A DNA stretch of 64,000 bases from Sphingomonas sp. (GTDB lineage: Bacteria > Pseudomonadota > Alphaproteobacteria > Sphingomonadales > Sphingomonadaceae). This document shows, piece after piece, positions 36,358-44,844 of this stretch; position 1 is the stretch's first letter; each line of letters opens with the position of its first letter. Position numbers and translations under genes: made by a program. The stretch covers positions 1,054,001-1,118,000 of the forward strand of contig NZ_JAGIAM010000001.1 of NCBI RefSeq assembly GCF_017744835.1. Reading direction: 5' to 3'. Below the pieces are notes generated by a model. That model searched no databases. It was given only the letters and a program-made list of their open reading frames with translations, and was not told where the DNA came from.

Positions 36358-37160
36358 GCTTCCTGGACGGCGAGCTCACGACGATCGCGCTGTGCTGGCG
36401 CATCGAGCGGCGCGACGGCGTGACGATCGGGCTGACTGCGCATGATCGGGACCTCGAGATCGACGGCCTGGTCTATCGCGCGGCACCGGGGATGACGCCG
36501 AGCGCGATCCAGCGCAGCGCGAGCCTGGATGCCGGCAGCATGGACGTGACCGGCGCGCTCACCGGCGAGGCGATCTCGGAGACGGACCTGCTCGCTGGGC
36601 GCTGGGACGGGGCACGGGTGGTGCCGTTCGCGACCGATTGGAGCGCGCCCGGGGAACGGGTCGCGCTCGGCGAAGGGACGATCGGCGCAGTCGAGACCGC
36701 AGGCGGCATGCTCACGGCTGAGCTGCGAGGAATCGCGGCGGGGCTCGAGCGGCCGGTGGTCGAGGCGACCTCGCCCGATTGCCGCGCGGCCCTGGGCGAC
36801 AAGCGCTGCCGCGTGCCCATGGCGAGGCGGAGGCGGTTCGCACGCGTGGTCTCGGTCGAAGGCGAGGCGCTGGTGATCGATCGCGCCGAGCCCGAGGCCA
36901 ATGCCTATGGCGGCGGGCTGCTGCGCTGGTTCGGCGGCCCCAATTCGGGGCTCGAGGATGCGATCGCGCGATCGGAGGGCAGCGGACTGGTGCTTCGTCG
37001 GCCGCCGCGCTTCGAGGCCGCGGGCGCGCTGGTCGAGCTGATCGAGGGATGCGACAAGCGGCTTGCGACATGCGCCGGGCGGTTCGGCAACGCCGTCAAT
37101 TTCCGCGGGGAGCCCTATCTGCCGGGGATCGACCTGCTGACGCGTTATCCGGGAGCGTGA
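36354..37160 (+). CDS. DUF2163 domain tail protein (gp13-like)
   Basis: 268 residues: N-terminal DUF2163 (LCWRIERRDGVTIGLTAHDRD, YRAAPGMTPSAIQRS) and the C-terminal phage BR0599-type domain with its cysteine pattern (SPDCRAALGDKRCRVPM, GCDKRLATCAGRFGNAVNFRG). In RcGTA gp13 forms the baseplate hub and binds an iron-sulfur cluster; the four conserved Cys here fit that, as inference. Starts in ATGA overlap with gp12. Confidence 0.9.
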   Translation: MSFLDGELTTIALCWRIERRDGVTIGLTAHDRDLEIDGLVYRAAPGMTPSAIQRSASLDAGSMDVTGALTGEAISETDLLAGRWDGARVVPFATDWSAPGERVALGEGTIGAVETAGGMLTAELRGIAAGLERPVVEATSPDCRAALGDKRCRVPMARRRRFARVVSVEGEALVIDRAEPEANAYGGGLLRWFGGPNSGLEDAIARSEGSGLVLRRPPRFEAAGALVELIEGCDKRLATCAGRFGNAVNFRGEPYLPGIDLLTRYPGA

Positions 37161-37167
37161 CTCCGGG

Positions 37168-37554
37168 ATGCGTGCGCTGGCGGCGGCGCGGGGCGCGGTG
37201 GGTGCGCGGTTTCGGCTGCATGGGCGCGACACGGAGAGGGGGCTCGACTGCCTGGGGCTGGCGGCGCTGGCGATCCGCGCGGCGGGATATGAGGGCGAAG
37301 TGCCGAGCGGCTATGCGCTGCGCAGCGGCAACATCGCGCGAGTGTGCGGGCGACTTGGTGCTGCAGGACTGGTGGCGGTGACCGAGCCGCGCCCGGGGGA
37401 CTTGCTGCTGCTCGCGGCGGGACCCGGGCAGCTTCACTTCGCGATCGATACGGGAAGCGGGATCGTCCACGCCGACGCGATGCTGCGGCGCGTGGTCGAG
37501 CGGCCGGGTACGCCGCCCTGGCCGGTGATCGGGCGCTGGAGGATGGAGGGCTAG
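37168..37554 (+). CDS. NlpC/P60 family peptidase of the GTA tail (gp14-like)
   Basis: 128 residues. The catalytic Cys is in GLDCLGLAALAIRAAGY and the catalytic His in GQLHFAIDTGSG, followed by HADAMLRRVVE. In RcGTA the corresponding protein is a cell-wall peptidase carried in the tail to help cross the peptidoglycan. It is slightly short at the N-terminus compared with other members. It starts 7 bases after gp13 and is directly followed by gp15. Confidence 0.87.
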   Translation: MRALAAARGAVGARFRLHGRDTERGLDCLGLAALAIRAAGYEGEVPSGYALRSGNIARVCGRLGAAGLVAVTEPRPGDLLLLAAGPGQLHFAIDTGSGIVHADAMLRRVVERPGTPPWPVIGRWRMEG

Positions 37555-39711
37555 ATGGCTACTTTGGTGCTGACGGCGGTGGGCGGCACGGTCGCAGGCC
37601 CTGTGGGCGCGGCGGTGGGCGCGATGGTGGGCAGCGCCATCGACCACGAGCTGCTGTTCAAGCCCAAGAGGCGTGAGGGGCCGCGGCTCGCCGAGCTTCG
37701 CGTGCAGACGTCCTCCTATGGCACGCAGATCCCCAAGATCTTCGGGACGATGCGGGTCGCCGGATCGGTGATCTGGGCGACCGACCTGGTCGAGCATCGC
37801 AGCCGGGACGGCGGCAAGGGGCAGCCGACCACGACCAGCTACAGCTATACGGCGTCGTTCGCGGTCGCGCTCTCGGCGCGGCCGATCCTGGGCGTCGGGC
37901 GGATCTGGGCAGACGGCACGCTGCTGCGCGGCGCCGCGGGGGACTTCAAGGCACGCACTGGCTTTCGGCTGTATCTGGGCGACGAGGCGCAGATGCCCGA
38001 CCCGCTGATCGCGGCGGCGGAGGGTATCGGCCTGGCGCCCGCGCATCGGGGGCTCGCCTACGCAGTGTTCGAGGATCTGGAACTCGCCGACTTCGGCAAT
38101 CGCATCCCCTCGCTGAGCTTCGAAGTGATTGCGGACGCTGCGGAGGTTTCCGCGGGCGGCGTGGTGGAGGCGCTCGCCGGCGGCGACATCCTTGCGGCCG
38201 ACGAAGGGCCGGCGCTGACCGGCTTCGCCGCACAGGGGACGAGCGTGCGCGCGGCGGCGGAGACGCTCGCCGGAGCGGCGGGGGCCTGGTTCCGCGACGA
38301 AGGCGGACGGCTGGCGCTGCTCGCGGGTTCGGGCGCTGCGACCCCCGTCGAGGACGAGCGGATCGCTTCGCAGGCGCAGGCGCGCCAGGAACGCGCGATC
38401 GCGGCGGCGGAGAGCGTGCCGCTGAGCATCGTGCTCAGCCATTATGATCCTGAGCGCGATCACCAGGCCGGCCTACAGCGCGCCGTGCGCCCCGGCCCCG
38501 GGCTGCGCGAGGAGCGGATCGAGCTGCCGGCGGCGATCGATGCGGGGGGCGCCAAGGCAATTGCCGAAGCGACGCTGGCCAAGCTCGAGCGCGAGCGCGA
38601 GCGGCGGACGGTCACGTTGCCCTGGCGCGGGATCACGGTCCGCCCGGGCGAGCGTGTTGCGATCGCGGGCGCGCCGGGAGTGTGGCGCGTCGAACGCTGG
38701 TCGCTCGAGCATATGGCGGTGGCACTCGACTGCGTCCCCATCGCTTCGGCTCCGATGGCCGCACCGGCGAGCCCGGGCCGGGTGCTCGGCGCGCCGGATC
38801 GGAAATGGGGGACGACGATTCTCCATGCCTTCGAACTGCCTGCCTTGGGCGATGCCCCGTCGGCAACTCCGCGGATCGCCGTGGCAGCTGCCGGGAGCGA
38901 GCCGGGCTGGCGCAGCGCGGCATTGCTGCTCAGCAACGACGGCGGGGCGAGCTGGAGCGAGGCCGGCGGCACCGCAGCGCCCGCGGTGCTCGGGACGCTT
39001 GTCGTACCTCCCGGCCCGGCTGGCGCGACGCTGGTCGACCGCCGCAGCGTGATCGGGGTCGAGCTCGCGCACGCCGGGATGCTGCTGACGGATGCCGACG
39101 ACGTTGCGCTCGCAGGCGGCGCCAATCTGGCGATGGTGGGAGACGAGCTCGTGCAGTTCGCGCGCGCCGAGCCGATCGGCGACAATCGTTGGCGGCTGAG
39201 CGAATTGTGGCGCGGCCGCCGGGGAACCGAGCTTGCAGCCGGCGCTCAGGCGCCGGGCGACCGGTTCGTGCTTTTGCATAAGGACTCTCTCGCCATTCTC
39301 GACCTGCCCGCGGCAGCGCTGGGCGGTACCGTCCGTCTTCTCGGCCAAGGAGTGGGAGACGCAACGGCGGCCGAGGCGGAGGTGGCGATCACCGGGATCT
39401 CGGTGCTTCCGCTCGCGCCGGCACAGCTGCGGCTGGTTGACCGGGGGGAAGTACATTGGGCGCGGCGCAGCAGGAGTGGCTGGGACTGGATCGACGGTGT
39501 CGATGCGCCGATCGGAGAAGAGACCGAGCGCTATCGGATCACTGTCACGACGCCCGACGGCGAACGCGTCGAGGAAATTGCCGAACCGCGAATCGCAGTC
39601 ACTGCCGTCGAGCGTGCCTCGGGAGCGACCGTCCAAGTGCGCCAGATCGGCGCCCGGGGCCTGTCTGCCGCCGCAACGCTGATTCTGCCGCCTGTCGGAG
39701 AAAACCGATGA
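37555..39711 (+). CDS. Phage tail/host-specificity protein (short gp15-like)
   Basis: 718 residues. N-terminal glycine-rich hydrophobic part (LTAVGGTVAGPVGAAVGAMVG), then the GTA gp15 hub region (SYGTQIPKIFGTMRVAGSVIWATDL, ADGTLLRGAAGDFK, GLAYAVFEDLELADFGNRIPS) and a beta-rich C-terminal part (VGDELVQFARAEPIG, LSELWRGRRGTE). RcGTA gp15 is about 1300 residues and contains a central TIM-barrel-like domain; I see none here. The protein is expected to form the central baseplate and contact the recipient. Stop overlaps the next ATG (ATGA). Confidence 0.85.
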   Translation: MATLVLTAVGGTVAGPVGAAVGAMVGSAIDHELLFKPKRREGPRLAELRVQTSSYGTQIPKIFGTMRVAGSVIWATDLVEHRSRDGGKGQPTTTSYSYTASFAVALSARPILGVGRIWADGTLLRGAAGDFKARTGFRLYLGDEAQMPDPLIAAAEGIGLAPAHRGLAYAVFEDLELADFGNRIPSLSFEVIADAAEVSAGGVVEALAGGDILAADEGPALTGFAAQGTSVRAAAETLAGAAGAWFRDEGGRLALLAGSGAATPVEDERIASQAQARQERAIAAAESVPLSIVLSHYDPERDHQAGLQRAVRPGPGLREERIELPAAIDAGGAKAIAEATLAKLERERERRTVTLPWRGITVRPGERVAIAGAPGVWRVERWSLEHMAVALDCVPIASAPMAAPASPGRVLGAPDRKWGTTILHAFELPALGDAPSATPRIAVAAAGSEPGWRSAALLLSNDGGASWSEAGGTAAPAVLGTLVVPPGPAGATLVDRRSVIGVELAHAGMLLTDADDVALAGGANLAMVGDELVQFARAEPIGDNRWRLSELWRGRRGTELAAGAQAPGDRFVLLHKDSLAILDLPAAALGGTVRLLGQGVGDATAAEAEVAITGISVLPLAPAQLRLVDRGEVHWARRSRSGWDWIDGVDAPIGEETERYRITVTTPDGERVEEIAEPRIAVTAVERASGATVQVRQIGARGLSAAATLILPPVGENR

Positions 39712-40195
39712 CCGACCCTACGCATCGCCTCGCCCTGCCTCTGCTCGAGCCTGGGCAGGCACAGAAGGAGTTCTTCCACAACGAAGCACTCACCCGCCTG
39801 GATATCGCCGTGCAGGGCGCGGCGACGGGCCCGGCAGATACGCCGCCGGCTGTACCCCGGCCGGGACAATGCTGGATCGTCGGCGCCACGCCCACAGGGG
39901 ACTGGATCGGGCATGCCCATGCGGTTGCGGGCTGGACCGATGCGGGTTGGCGCTTCCTCGCGGAATGCGGCTGTGGCTGGGGGCCGCAACGGGATTCGCG
40001 CTCTTCACTAAAGGGGAATGGCGCGTCGGCGAGGCGCACGGAAAACTATTTGTCGAGGGAGAACAAGTGGTTGGCGCGCAAGCCTCGCCAATCCCGGAAC
40101 CGGCGGGTGGTACGGTGGTTGATGGCGAAGCGCGGGCCGCGATCGTTGCGGTACTGGAAGCATTGCGTTCGCACGGACTGATTGGGAGCAGTTAG
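39708..40195 (+). pseudogene. DUF2793 domain tail-end protein, frameshifted
   Basis: The first 85 codons read as DUF2793 (HRLALPLLEPGQAQKEFFHNEALTRLDIAVQGA, CWIVGATPTGDWIG, GWRFLAE). At about 39960-39970 the family sequence moves to the -1 frame and continues RGMRLWLGAATGFALFTKGE, then GGTVVDGEARAAIVAVLEAL and RSHGLIGSS to the stop at 40195. Without the shift translation runs on in the wrong frame past 40178. There is no slippery heptamer, so a missing base is more likely than programmed frameshifting. DUF2793 proteins close many GTA clusters and probably form tail fibre or spike parts. Confidence 0.75.
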
Positions 40196-40303
40196 ACTGT
40201 GACGATAATGCAACAGTGGCGGATTTGTGCGCTTGCGCGGAAACTTTCGTTTCGGTAGTGAGTTTTTCGCTGTCCGTAGTGACAACCAAGAAAGGGGATT
40301 AAG

Positions 40304-41419
40304 ATGCGGAAGCTTGCCGTTACTCTGGCACTTGCGACGACCGCGCTGAGCACGCCCGCCCTCGCCCGCGACGATGCGTGGTATGTGGGTGTCGAAGGCG
40401 GCACCATGCTGGTCGAGGACATCGACTTCGACGTCGGTGGCCTGATCGACGTCGCAACTGTGGACCACAAGAAGCCCGGCTGGGATGCCGATGCCGTCGT
40501 CGGTTACGACCTCGGCGTGTTCCGCCTCGAAGCGGAAGTCGGTTATCGCTCGGCGAATGTGGATTCGTTCCGTTCGGGCACCACGACGCCGGTCATCGGT
40601 GGTCCGGCCGCTCGTCCCGGCACCTTCGACTATGCAGGCGGCCGTTCGTCGGCGCTCAGCTTCATGGTCAACGGTCTGTGGGACTTCGGTGACGACGATG
40701 GCGTCCAGGGCTTCGTCGGCCCCGGCCTGGGCATTGCGCGCGTCAAGCATCGCATCGGCCTGACCACCGCTGGCGACTTCCTCGACGACTCGGATACGGT
40801 CGTGGCCTGGCAGGCGATTGCGGGTATCCGCGCGCCGCTGTCCGACAATGTCGACGTGTCGCTGAAGTATCGCTTCTTCAACGCCCCCGGCGTGACGGTC
40901 GTCGACTCGGTCGGCCGCGAGTGGTACGGCCGCTTCCGGTCGCACAGCATCCTGGGTGGCCTGGTCTTCAACTTCGGCGCGCCGGAGCCGGAGCCCACGC
41001 CGGAGCCGACCCCGACGCCGACCTGGACTCCGACGCCCGAGCCCACGCCGACCCCGCCGCCGGTGGTCTGCACGCCCGGACCGTACATCGTGTTCTTCGA
41101 CTGGGATAAGTCGGACATCACGCCGGAGGCCGCGAGCATCCTCGACAACGCCATCAGCAACTACCAGAACTGCGGTAACTCGCAGGTCATGCTGGCGGGC
41201 CACGCCGACCGTTCGGGTCCGGCGAGCTACAACGTCGGGCTCTCGCAGCGTCGCGCGGACTCGGTGAAGGCTTACCTGACCGCCCGCGGCATCTCCGACG
41301 GTGTGATCACGACCCAGGCGTTCGGCGAGAGCCGTCCGCGCGTCGAGACCGCCGATGGCGTCCGCGAGCTCCAGAACCGCCGCGTGGAAATCACTTACGG
41401 TCCGGGTTCGGGCCAGTAA
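40304..41419 (+). CDS. OmpA family outer-membrane protein
   Basis: 371 residues: signal peptide (about 1-22), N-terminal eight-stranded OmpA-like beta-barrel (about 25-225, DDAWYVGVEGGTMLVEDIDF, SLKYRFFNAPG, GGLVFNFGAPE), a Pro-Glu-Thr linker of PTPTP repeats (about 226-258) and a C-terminal OmpA peptidoglycan-binding domain (YIVFFDWDKSDITPEAASIL, LAGHADRSGPASYNVGLSQRRADSVKAYL). It anchors the outer membrane to the cell wall. Codon use is that of a highly expressed gene. AAAGGGG lies 7 bases before the ATG and a strong terminator follows. It is unrelated to the GTA cluster upstream. Confidence 0.95.
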   Translation: MRKLAVTLALATTALSTPALARDDAWYVGVEGGTMLVEDIDFDVGGLIDVATVDHKKPGWDADAVVGYDLGVFRLEAEVGYRSANVDSFRSGTTTPVIGGPAARPGTFDYAGGRSSALSFMVNGLWDFGDDDGVQGFVGPGLGIARVKHRIGLTTAGDFLDDSDTVVAWQAIAGIRAPLSDNVDVSLKYRFFNAPGVTVVDSVGREWYGRFRSHSILGGLVFNFGAPEPEPTPEPTPTPTWTPTPEPTPTPPPVVCTPGPYIVFFDWDKSDITPEAASILDNAISNYQNCGNSQVMLAGHADRSGPASYNVGLSQRRADSVKAYLTARGISDGVITTQAFGESRPRVETADGVRELQNRRVEITYGPGSGQ

Positions 41420-41446
41420 GCCACGCAGGTTCTTCGGAACTGAATT

Positions 41447-41480
41447 GGGGAGGTCGGGAAACCGGCCTCCCTTTTTCTTT
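41447..41480 (+). terminator. Intrinsic terminator of the OmpA gene
   Basis: Stem GGGAGGTCGG / CCGGCCTCCC (one G-U pair) with a GAAA loop, then TTTTT, 28 bases after the stop codon. Confidence 0.93.
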
Positions 41481-41604
41481 GTGCCGCGTTCATCGAGAGG
41501 GCGAGGAGTCGCGCTCAGTTTCCAAGTAAAACCCAAATTAACATTGTCGCTGCATTATCTCCGATCTGGACCTTCGGGCACGGATATTCGGAGCAGGGAG
41601 CGCG

Positions 41605-42723
41605 ATGGAGGAGCGGTACGCAGCGCAAGCGCAGCCTGCGGCGAATAGCCTGAACAGCGACGACTGGCGGGATCTTACGGCGGCGTCCGTTTCCGACCAG
41701 CCGGACCGGGAGCGTCAGGGGTGCGCACCGCTGAAGACCGAGCGGCTGCATCTCCGCAGCCGGCCGGCCGGTCTCGCCAAGGAGCGCGAGCGCGCCCGCG
41801 AAATCCTGTCGACTGCGCGGGGCGTGGTCACCTCGGCCTTCACGGACATCCGCTTCGGGCGGAAGATCAATTCCGCCGATCTGGAGCCGGTCGTGGCCGC
41901 GATCGCGGCCTCGGTCAGCCGCAGCCCGACGGCGCTTCCGGGCGTCACGCGGATGAAGGAGCGCCACGAATATACCTATCTCCATTCGATCGCCGTCTGC
42001 GGGCTGATGATCGCGCTGGGGCGGGAACTGCGGCTCGATCCGGCGCTCACGCGCGAGATCGGCTTGGCCGGCCTTCTCCACGACGTCGGCAAGGCGCGCG
42101 TGCCGGTGGCGCTGCTCGACAAGCCTGGCCCGCTCGACTTCGAGGAATATGCCCTGGTCCAGGAACATACGGTCCGCGGCCATGAGCTGCTGCGCGAGTC
42201 CGGCATCGACTCCGAGATCGCGCTCGACGTTTGCCTGCACCATCACGAGCGGATCGACGGCAGCGGCTATCCTTCGGGCATCTCGGCCCAGTCGCTGAGC
42301 ATCTACGCGCGCATGGCGGCGGTGTGCGACGTATACGATGCCGTCACTTCCAGCCGCTCCTACAAGGAAAGCTGGTCGCCCGGCGCGGCGCTCGACTGGA
42401 TGACCGGCACGACGGGCCATTTCGATCCGCGTGTGTTGCGCGCGTTCCGCTCGATGCTCGGCGTCTTCCCCTTGGGATCGTTGGTTCGGCTGACCAGCCA
42501 GCGCCTCGCCGTCGTGCTCGACGAACCGGATGACGATCCCACCAGCCCAAATGTCTGCGTCTTCCTCAGCGCCGAGACGTGCGAGGAGCTTCCGCTCGCG
42601 GCAGTCAGCACCCGAACCGACCCGATCATCGGGCTCGAGGTCTCGGCACATTGGGGGCTGCGCGATTGGGAAAGGCGCCGCGAGGAGATCGTTCGCGCGT
42701 TCGAGATCGCTCCCGGAAATTGA
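41605..42723 (+). CDS. HD-GYP domain cyclic-di-GMP phosphodiesterase (with DUF3391)
   Basis: 372 residues. The N-terminal part (about 25-120) resembles DUF3391; the HD-GYP domain follows with HDVGK (about 158-162), HTVRGHELLRESG, HHERIDGSGYPSGI (the GYP signature) and VCDVYDAVTSSRSYKE. This degrades c-di-GMP to pGpG or GMP, usually promoting motility over biofilm. No membrane segment or signal peptide, so cytoplasmic. The 185-base upstream gap contains the OmpA terminator and then lower-GC sequence that could hold its promoter. It ends 9 bases before ygfZ, convergently. Confidence 0.93.
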   Translation: MEERYAAQAQPAANSLNSDDWRDLTAASVSDQPDRERQGCAPLKTERLHLRSRPAGLAKERERAREILSTARGVVTSAFTDIRFGRKINSADLEPVVAAIAASVSRSPTALPGVTRMKERHEYTYLHSIAVCGLMIALGRELRLDPALTREIGLAGLLHDVGKARVPVALLDKPGPLDFEEYALVQEHTVRGHELLRESGIDSEIALDVCLHHHERIDGSGYPSGISAQSLSIYARMAAVCDVYDAVTSSRSYKESWSPGAALDWMTGTTGHFDPRVLRAFRSMLGVFPLGSLVRLTSQRLAVVLDEPDDDPTSPNVCVFLSAETCEELPLAAVSTRTDPIIGLEVSAHWGLRDWERRREEIVRAFEIAPGN

Positions 42724-42732
42724 CGATCGGCG

Positions 42733-43470
42733 TCAGCTTTCGGCGACTTCGAGCGCCGGCGCGAGCCATTCGGGGACGATCGCGTCGCCCAGCGCCTCGA
42801 CCCGGCGCAACTCGACCATCAACCCCAGCTCCGGGTAGGCCGCGCGCGTGCGTTCACCGGGCTCGCCGAGCGGCGCCACCACCAGGCGGCGATTGACCTT
42901 GGCGCGGTAGTGCATGCGCGCAGTGTTCTCCTGGCCGACATAGCAGCCCTTGGAAAAGCTGACGCCGTTCAGCTCGGCGGCGTTGCATTCGAGCCACAGT
43001 GTCTTGTCCTGGCCGAGCTCCTCCACTCCCTCGGTGACGCCCAGCGCCAGCCGATTCGCTCGCCAGCCGGTAGCGACGGCGCCTTCGGCCGAGCCGAGCC
43101 AGCGGCGGCCGAGCGCATCAAGCCGCGGGTCGGGAACACCCTGCTCGCCTTCCGGCGCCCAATGGACGCCCCCTTCGATAGCCTCGATCGCGATCGGTCG
43201 GCGCAGGCGGTAGATCGACAGGCGGCGGATCAGCGCGTCGCGCTGCGCGGCCTCGCAGTCGACCAGGATCGCATCGCCGTCAGCCCAAAGGATGAAATCG
43301 AACAGCGCCTTGCCTTGCGGCGTGAGAAGGCCCGCCCATTGCGGCGCCTCGGGCGTGACGCGCGCGAGGTCCTGGGTGACGAGGCCCTGGAGGAAGCCGC
43401 GGACGTCCTCCCCCGCGATACGGATCAAGGCTCGGTCGGAAAGCAGGGTGCCCGGGCTGGTATCGCTCAT
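42733..43470 (-). CDS. ygfZ: Folate-binding protein YgfZ
   Basis: 245 residues of the GcvT-related YgfZ family, which use tetrahydrofolate to support Fe-S enzymes such as MiaB. The signature K-G-C-Y-x-G-Q-E is present as KGCYVGQENTARMHYR (about 174-189), with the N-terminal IRIAGEDVRGFLQGLVTQD. It is a single-copy housekeeping gene, divergent from the dihydroorotase-like gene (44-base gap). Confidence 0.94.
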   Translation of the reverse strand: MSDTSPGTLLSDRALIRIAGEDVRGFLQGLVTQDLARVTPEAPQWAGLLTPQGKALFDFILWADGDAILVDCEAAQRDALIRRLSIYRLRRPIAIEAIEGGVHWAPEGEQGVPDPRLDALGRRWLGSAEGAVATGWRANRLALGVTEGVEELGQDKTLWLECNAAELNGVSFSKGCYVGQENTARMHYRAKVNRRLVVAPLGEPGERTRAAYPELGLMVELRRVEALGDAIVPEWLAPALEVAES

Positions 43471-43514
43471 GCCGAACAGGTAGGAGGCAGGCGGTTCCGA
43501 CGGAAGAGGCGATT

Positions 43515-44840
43515 ATGGCGAGCGTCGATCTCAAGCTGAAGGGCGGGCGCGTGCACCTGCCGAGTGGTCCGGCAGAAGTCGAGGTCGGCGTCACTGCTGG
43601 ACGGATCGTCGCGATCGGCGATGTCGGCGATGCGGGCGAGACGATCGACTGCACCGGGCTCGACGTGCTGCCGGGCGTGATCGACACTCAGGTCCATTTC
43701 CGCGAGCCCGGGCTCGAAGCCAAGGAAGATCTCGAGAGCGGCAGCCGTGCCGCCGTGCTCGGCGGCGTGACCGCGGTGTTCGAGATGCCGAACACCAAGC
43801 CAAACACCGACAGCGAGGCGGCCGTCGCCGACAAGCTCGCGCGCGCCAGGAACCGGATGTGGTGCGACCATGCCTTCTATGTCGGCGCGACAGCGGCCAA
43901 TGCCGAGCGGCTCGCCGAATTCGAGCGGCTGCCGGGCACCGCCGGCATCAAGATTTTCATGGGCGCCTCGACCGGCGACCTGCTCGTCGCCGAGGATGGG
44001 GAGCTTGCGCGCGTGCTCGCCTCGGGCAAGCGCCGTGTCGCGATCCATGCCGAGGACGAGGCGCGGATGAACGCGCGGCTGGGCGAGCGCGTCCCCGGCG
44101 ATCCCTCCTCGCACCCGGTGTGGCGCGACGACGAGAGCGCGATCCTCGCCACCCGGCGCATCCTGCGGCTGGCGCGCGAGGCGCGGCGGCGCATCCATGT
44201 GCTCCATGTGACGACGCCCGCCGAGCTCGAGCTGCTGGGCCAGAACAAGGACATTGCGACCTGCGAAGTCACGCCGCAGCACCTGACGCTGGCCGGCGAG
44301 GAGGCCTATCCGCAGCTCGGCACCTATGCCCAGATGAACCCGCCGATCCGCTCGCGCGCGCATCGCGACGGGCTGTGGGAATGGTTGCGCCAGGGCGTGC
44401 CCGACGTGATCGGGTCGGACCATGCGCCGCACACGATCGAGGAAAAGGCCAAGGAATATCCGGCGAGCCCCAGCGGCATGCCGGGCGTCCAGACGTTGCT
44501 GCCGCTGATGCTCAATCATGTGGCCGAAGGGCGACTGACGCTACAGCGGTTGATCGACATGACCAGCGCAGGGCCGCAGCGCGTGTTCGGCCTGGTCGGC
44601 AAGGGTCGGATCGCAGTCGGCTATGACGCCGATTTCACCGTGGTGGATCTCAATGCGCGCTGGACGGTCGAAGAGAGCTGGCTCGCCTCGAAATGCGGCT
44701 GGTCGCCGTTCACCGGCATGGCGCTGACCGGCAAGCCGATCGGCACGATCATCCGCGGCAATCGCGTGATGTGGGAAGCCGAGCTGGCCAATGCGGCAAT
44801 CGGCGCGCCGCTGCGCTTCGAGGCCGTCGAGTTCGGCTGA
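43515..44840 (+). CDS. Dihydroorotase-like amidohydrolase
   Basis: 441 residues, cyclic amidohydrolase family, class I dihydroorotase or allantoinase type. Most metal-site residues are recognisable: carboxylated Lys in GIKIFMGASTGDLL, His in RVAIHAEDEARM, His in IHVLHVTTPAELELL and Asp in DVIGSDHAPHTIEEK. The first metal motif, normally H-x-H, reads QVHFREPG with Gln59 in place of the first His. It could be an active variant, common in relatives, or a non-catalytic paralogue of the pyrimidine enzyme. It converges on the M19 dipeptidase with a 4-base gap. Confidence 0.85.
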   Translation: MASVDLKLKGGRVHLPSGPAEVEVGVTAGRIVAIGDVGDAGETIDCTGLDVLPGVIDTQVHFREPGLEAKEDLESGSRAAVLGGVTAVFEMPNTKPNTDSEAAVADKLARARNRMWCDHAFYVGATAANAERLAEFERLPGTAGIKIFMGASTGDLLVAEDGELARVLASGKRRVAIHAEDEARMNARLGERVPGDPSSHPVWRDDESAILATRRILRLAREARRRIHVLHVTTPAELELLGQNKDIATCEVTPQHLTLAGEEAYPQLGTYAQMNPPIRSRAHRDGLWEWLRQGVPDVIGSDHAPHTIEEKAKEYPASPSGMPGVQTLLPLMLNHVAEGRLTLQRLIDMTSAGPQRVFGLVGKGRIAVGYDADFTVVDLNARWTVEESWLASKCGWSPFTGMALTGKPIGTIIRGNRVMWEAELANAAIGAPLRFEAVEFG

Positions 44841-44844
44841 GCGA

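Noticed and set aside
39708..40195. Programmed ribosomal frameshift in the DUF2793 gene
   Set aside because: No slippery heptamer or stimulatory structure is evident at 39955-39970, so a simple indel explains it better.
28810..40195. Complete inducible prophage
   Set aside because: No integrase, repressor, replication, lysis or terminase genes and no attachment-site repeats; gene order is that of a gene transfer agent.
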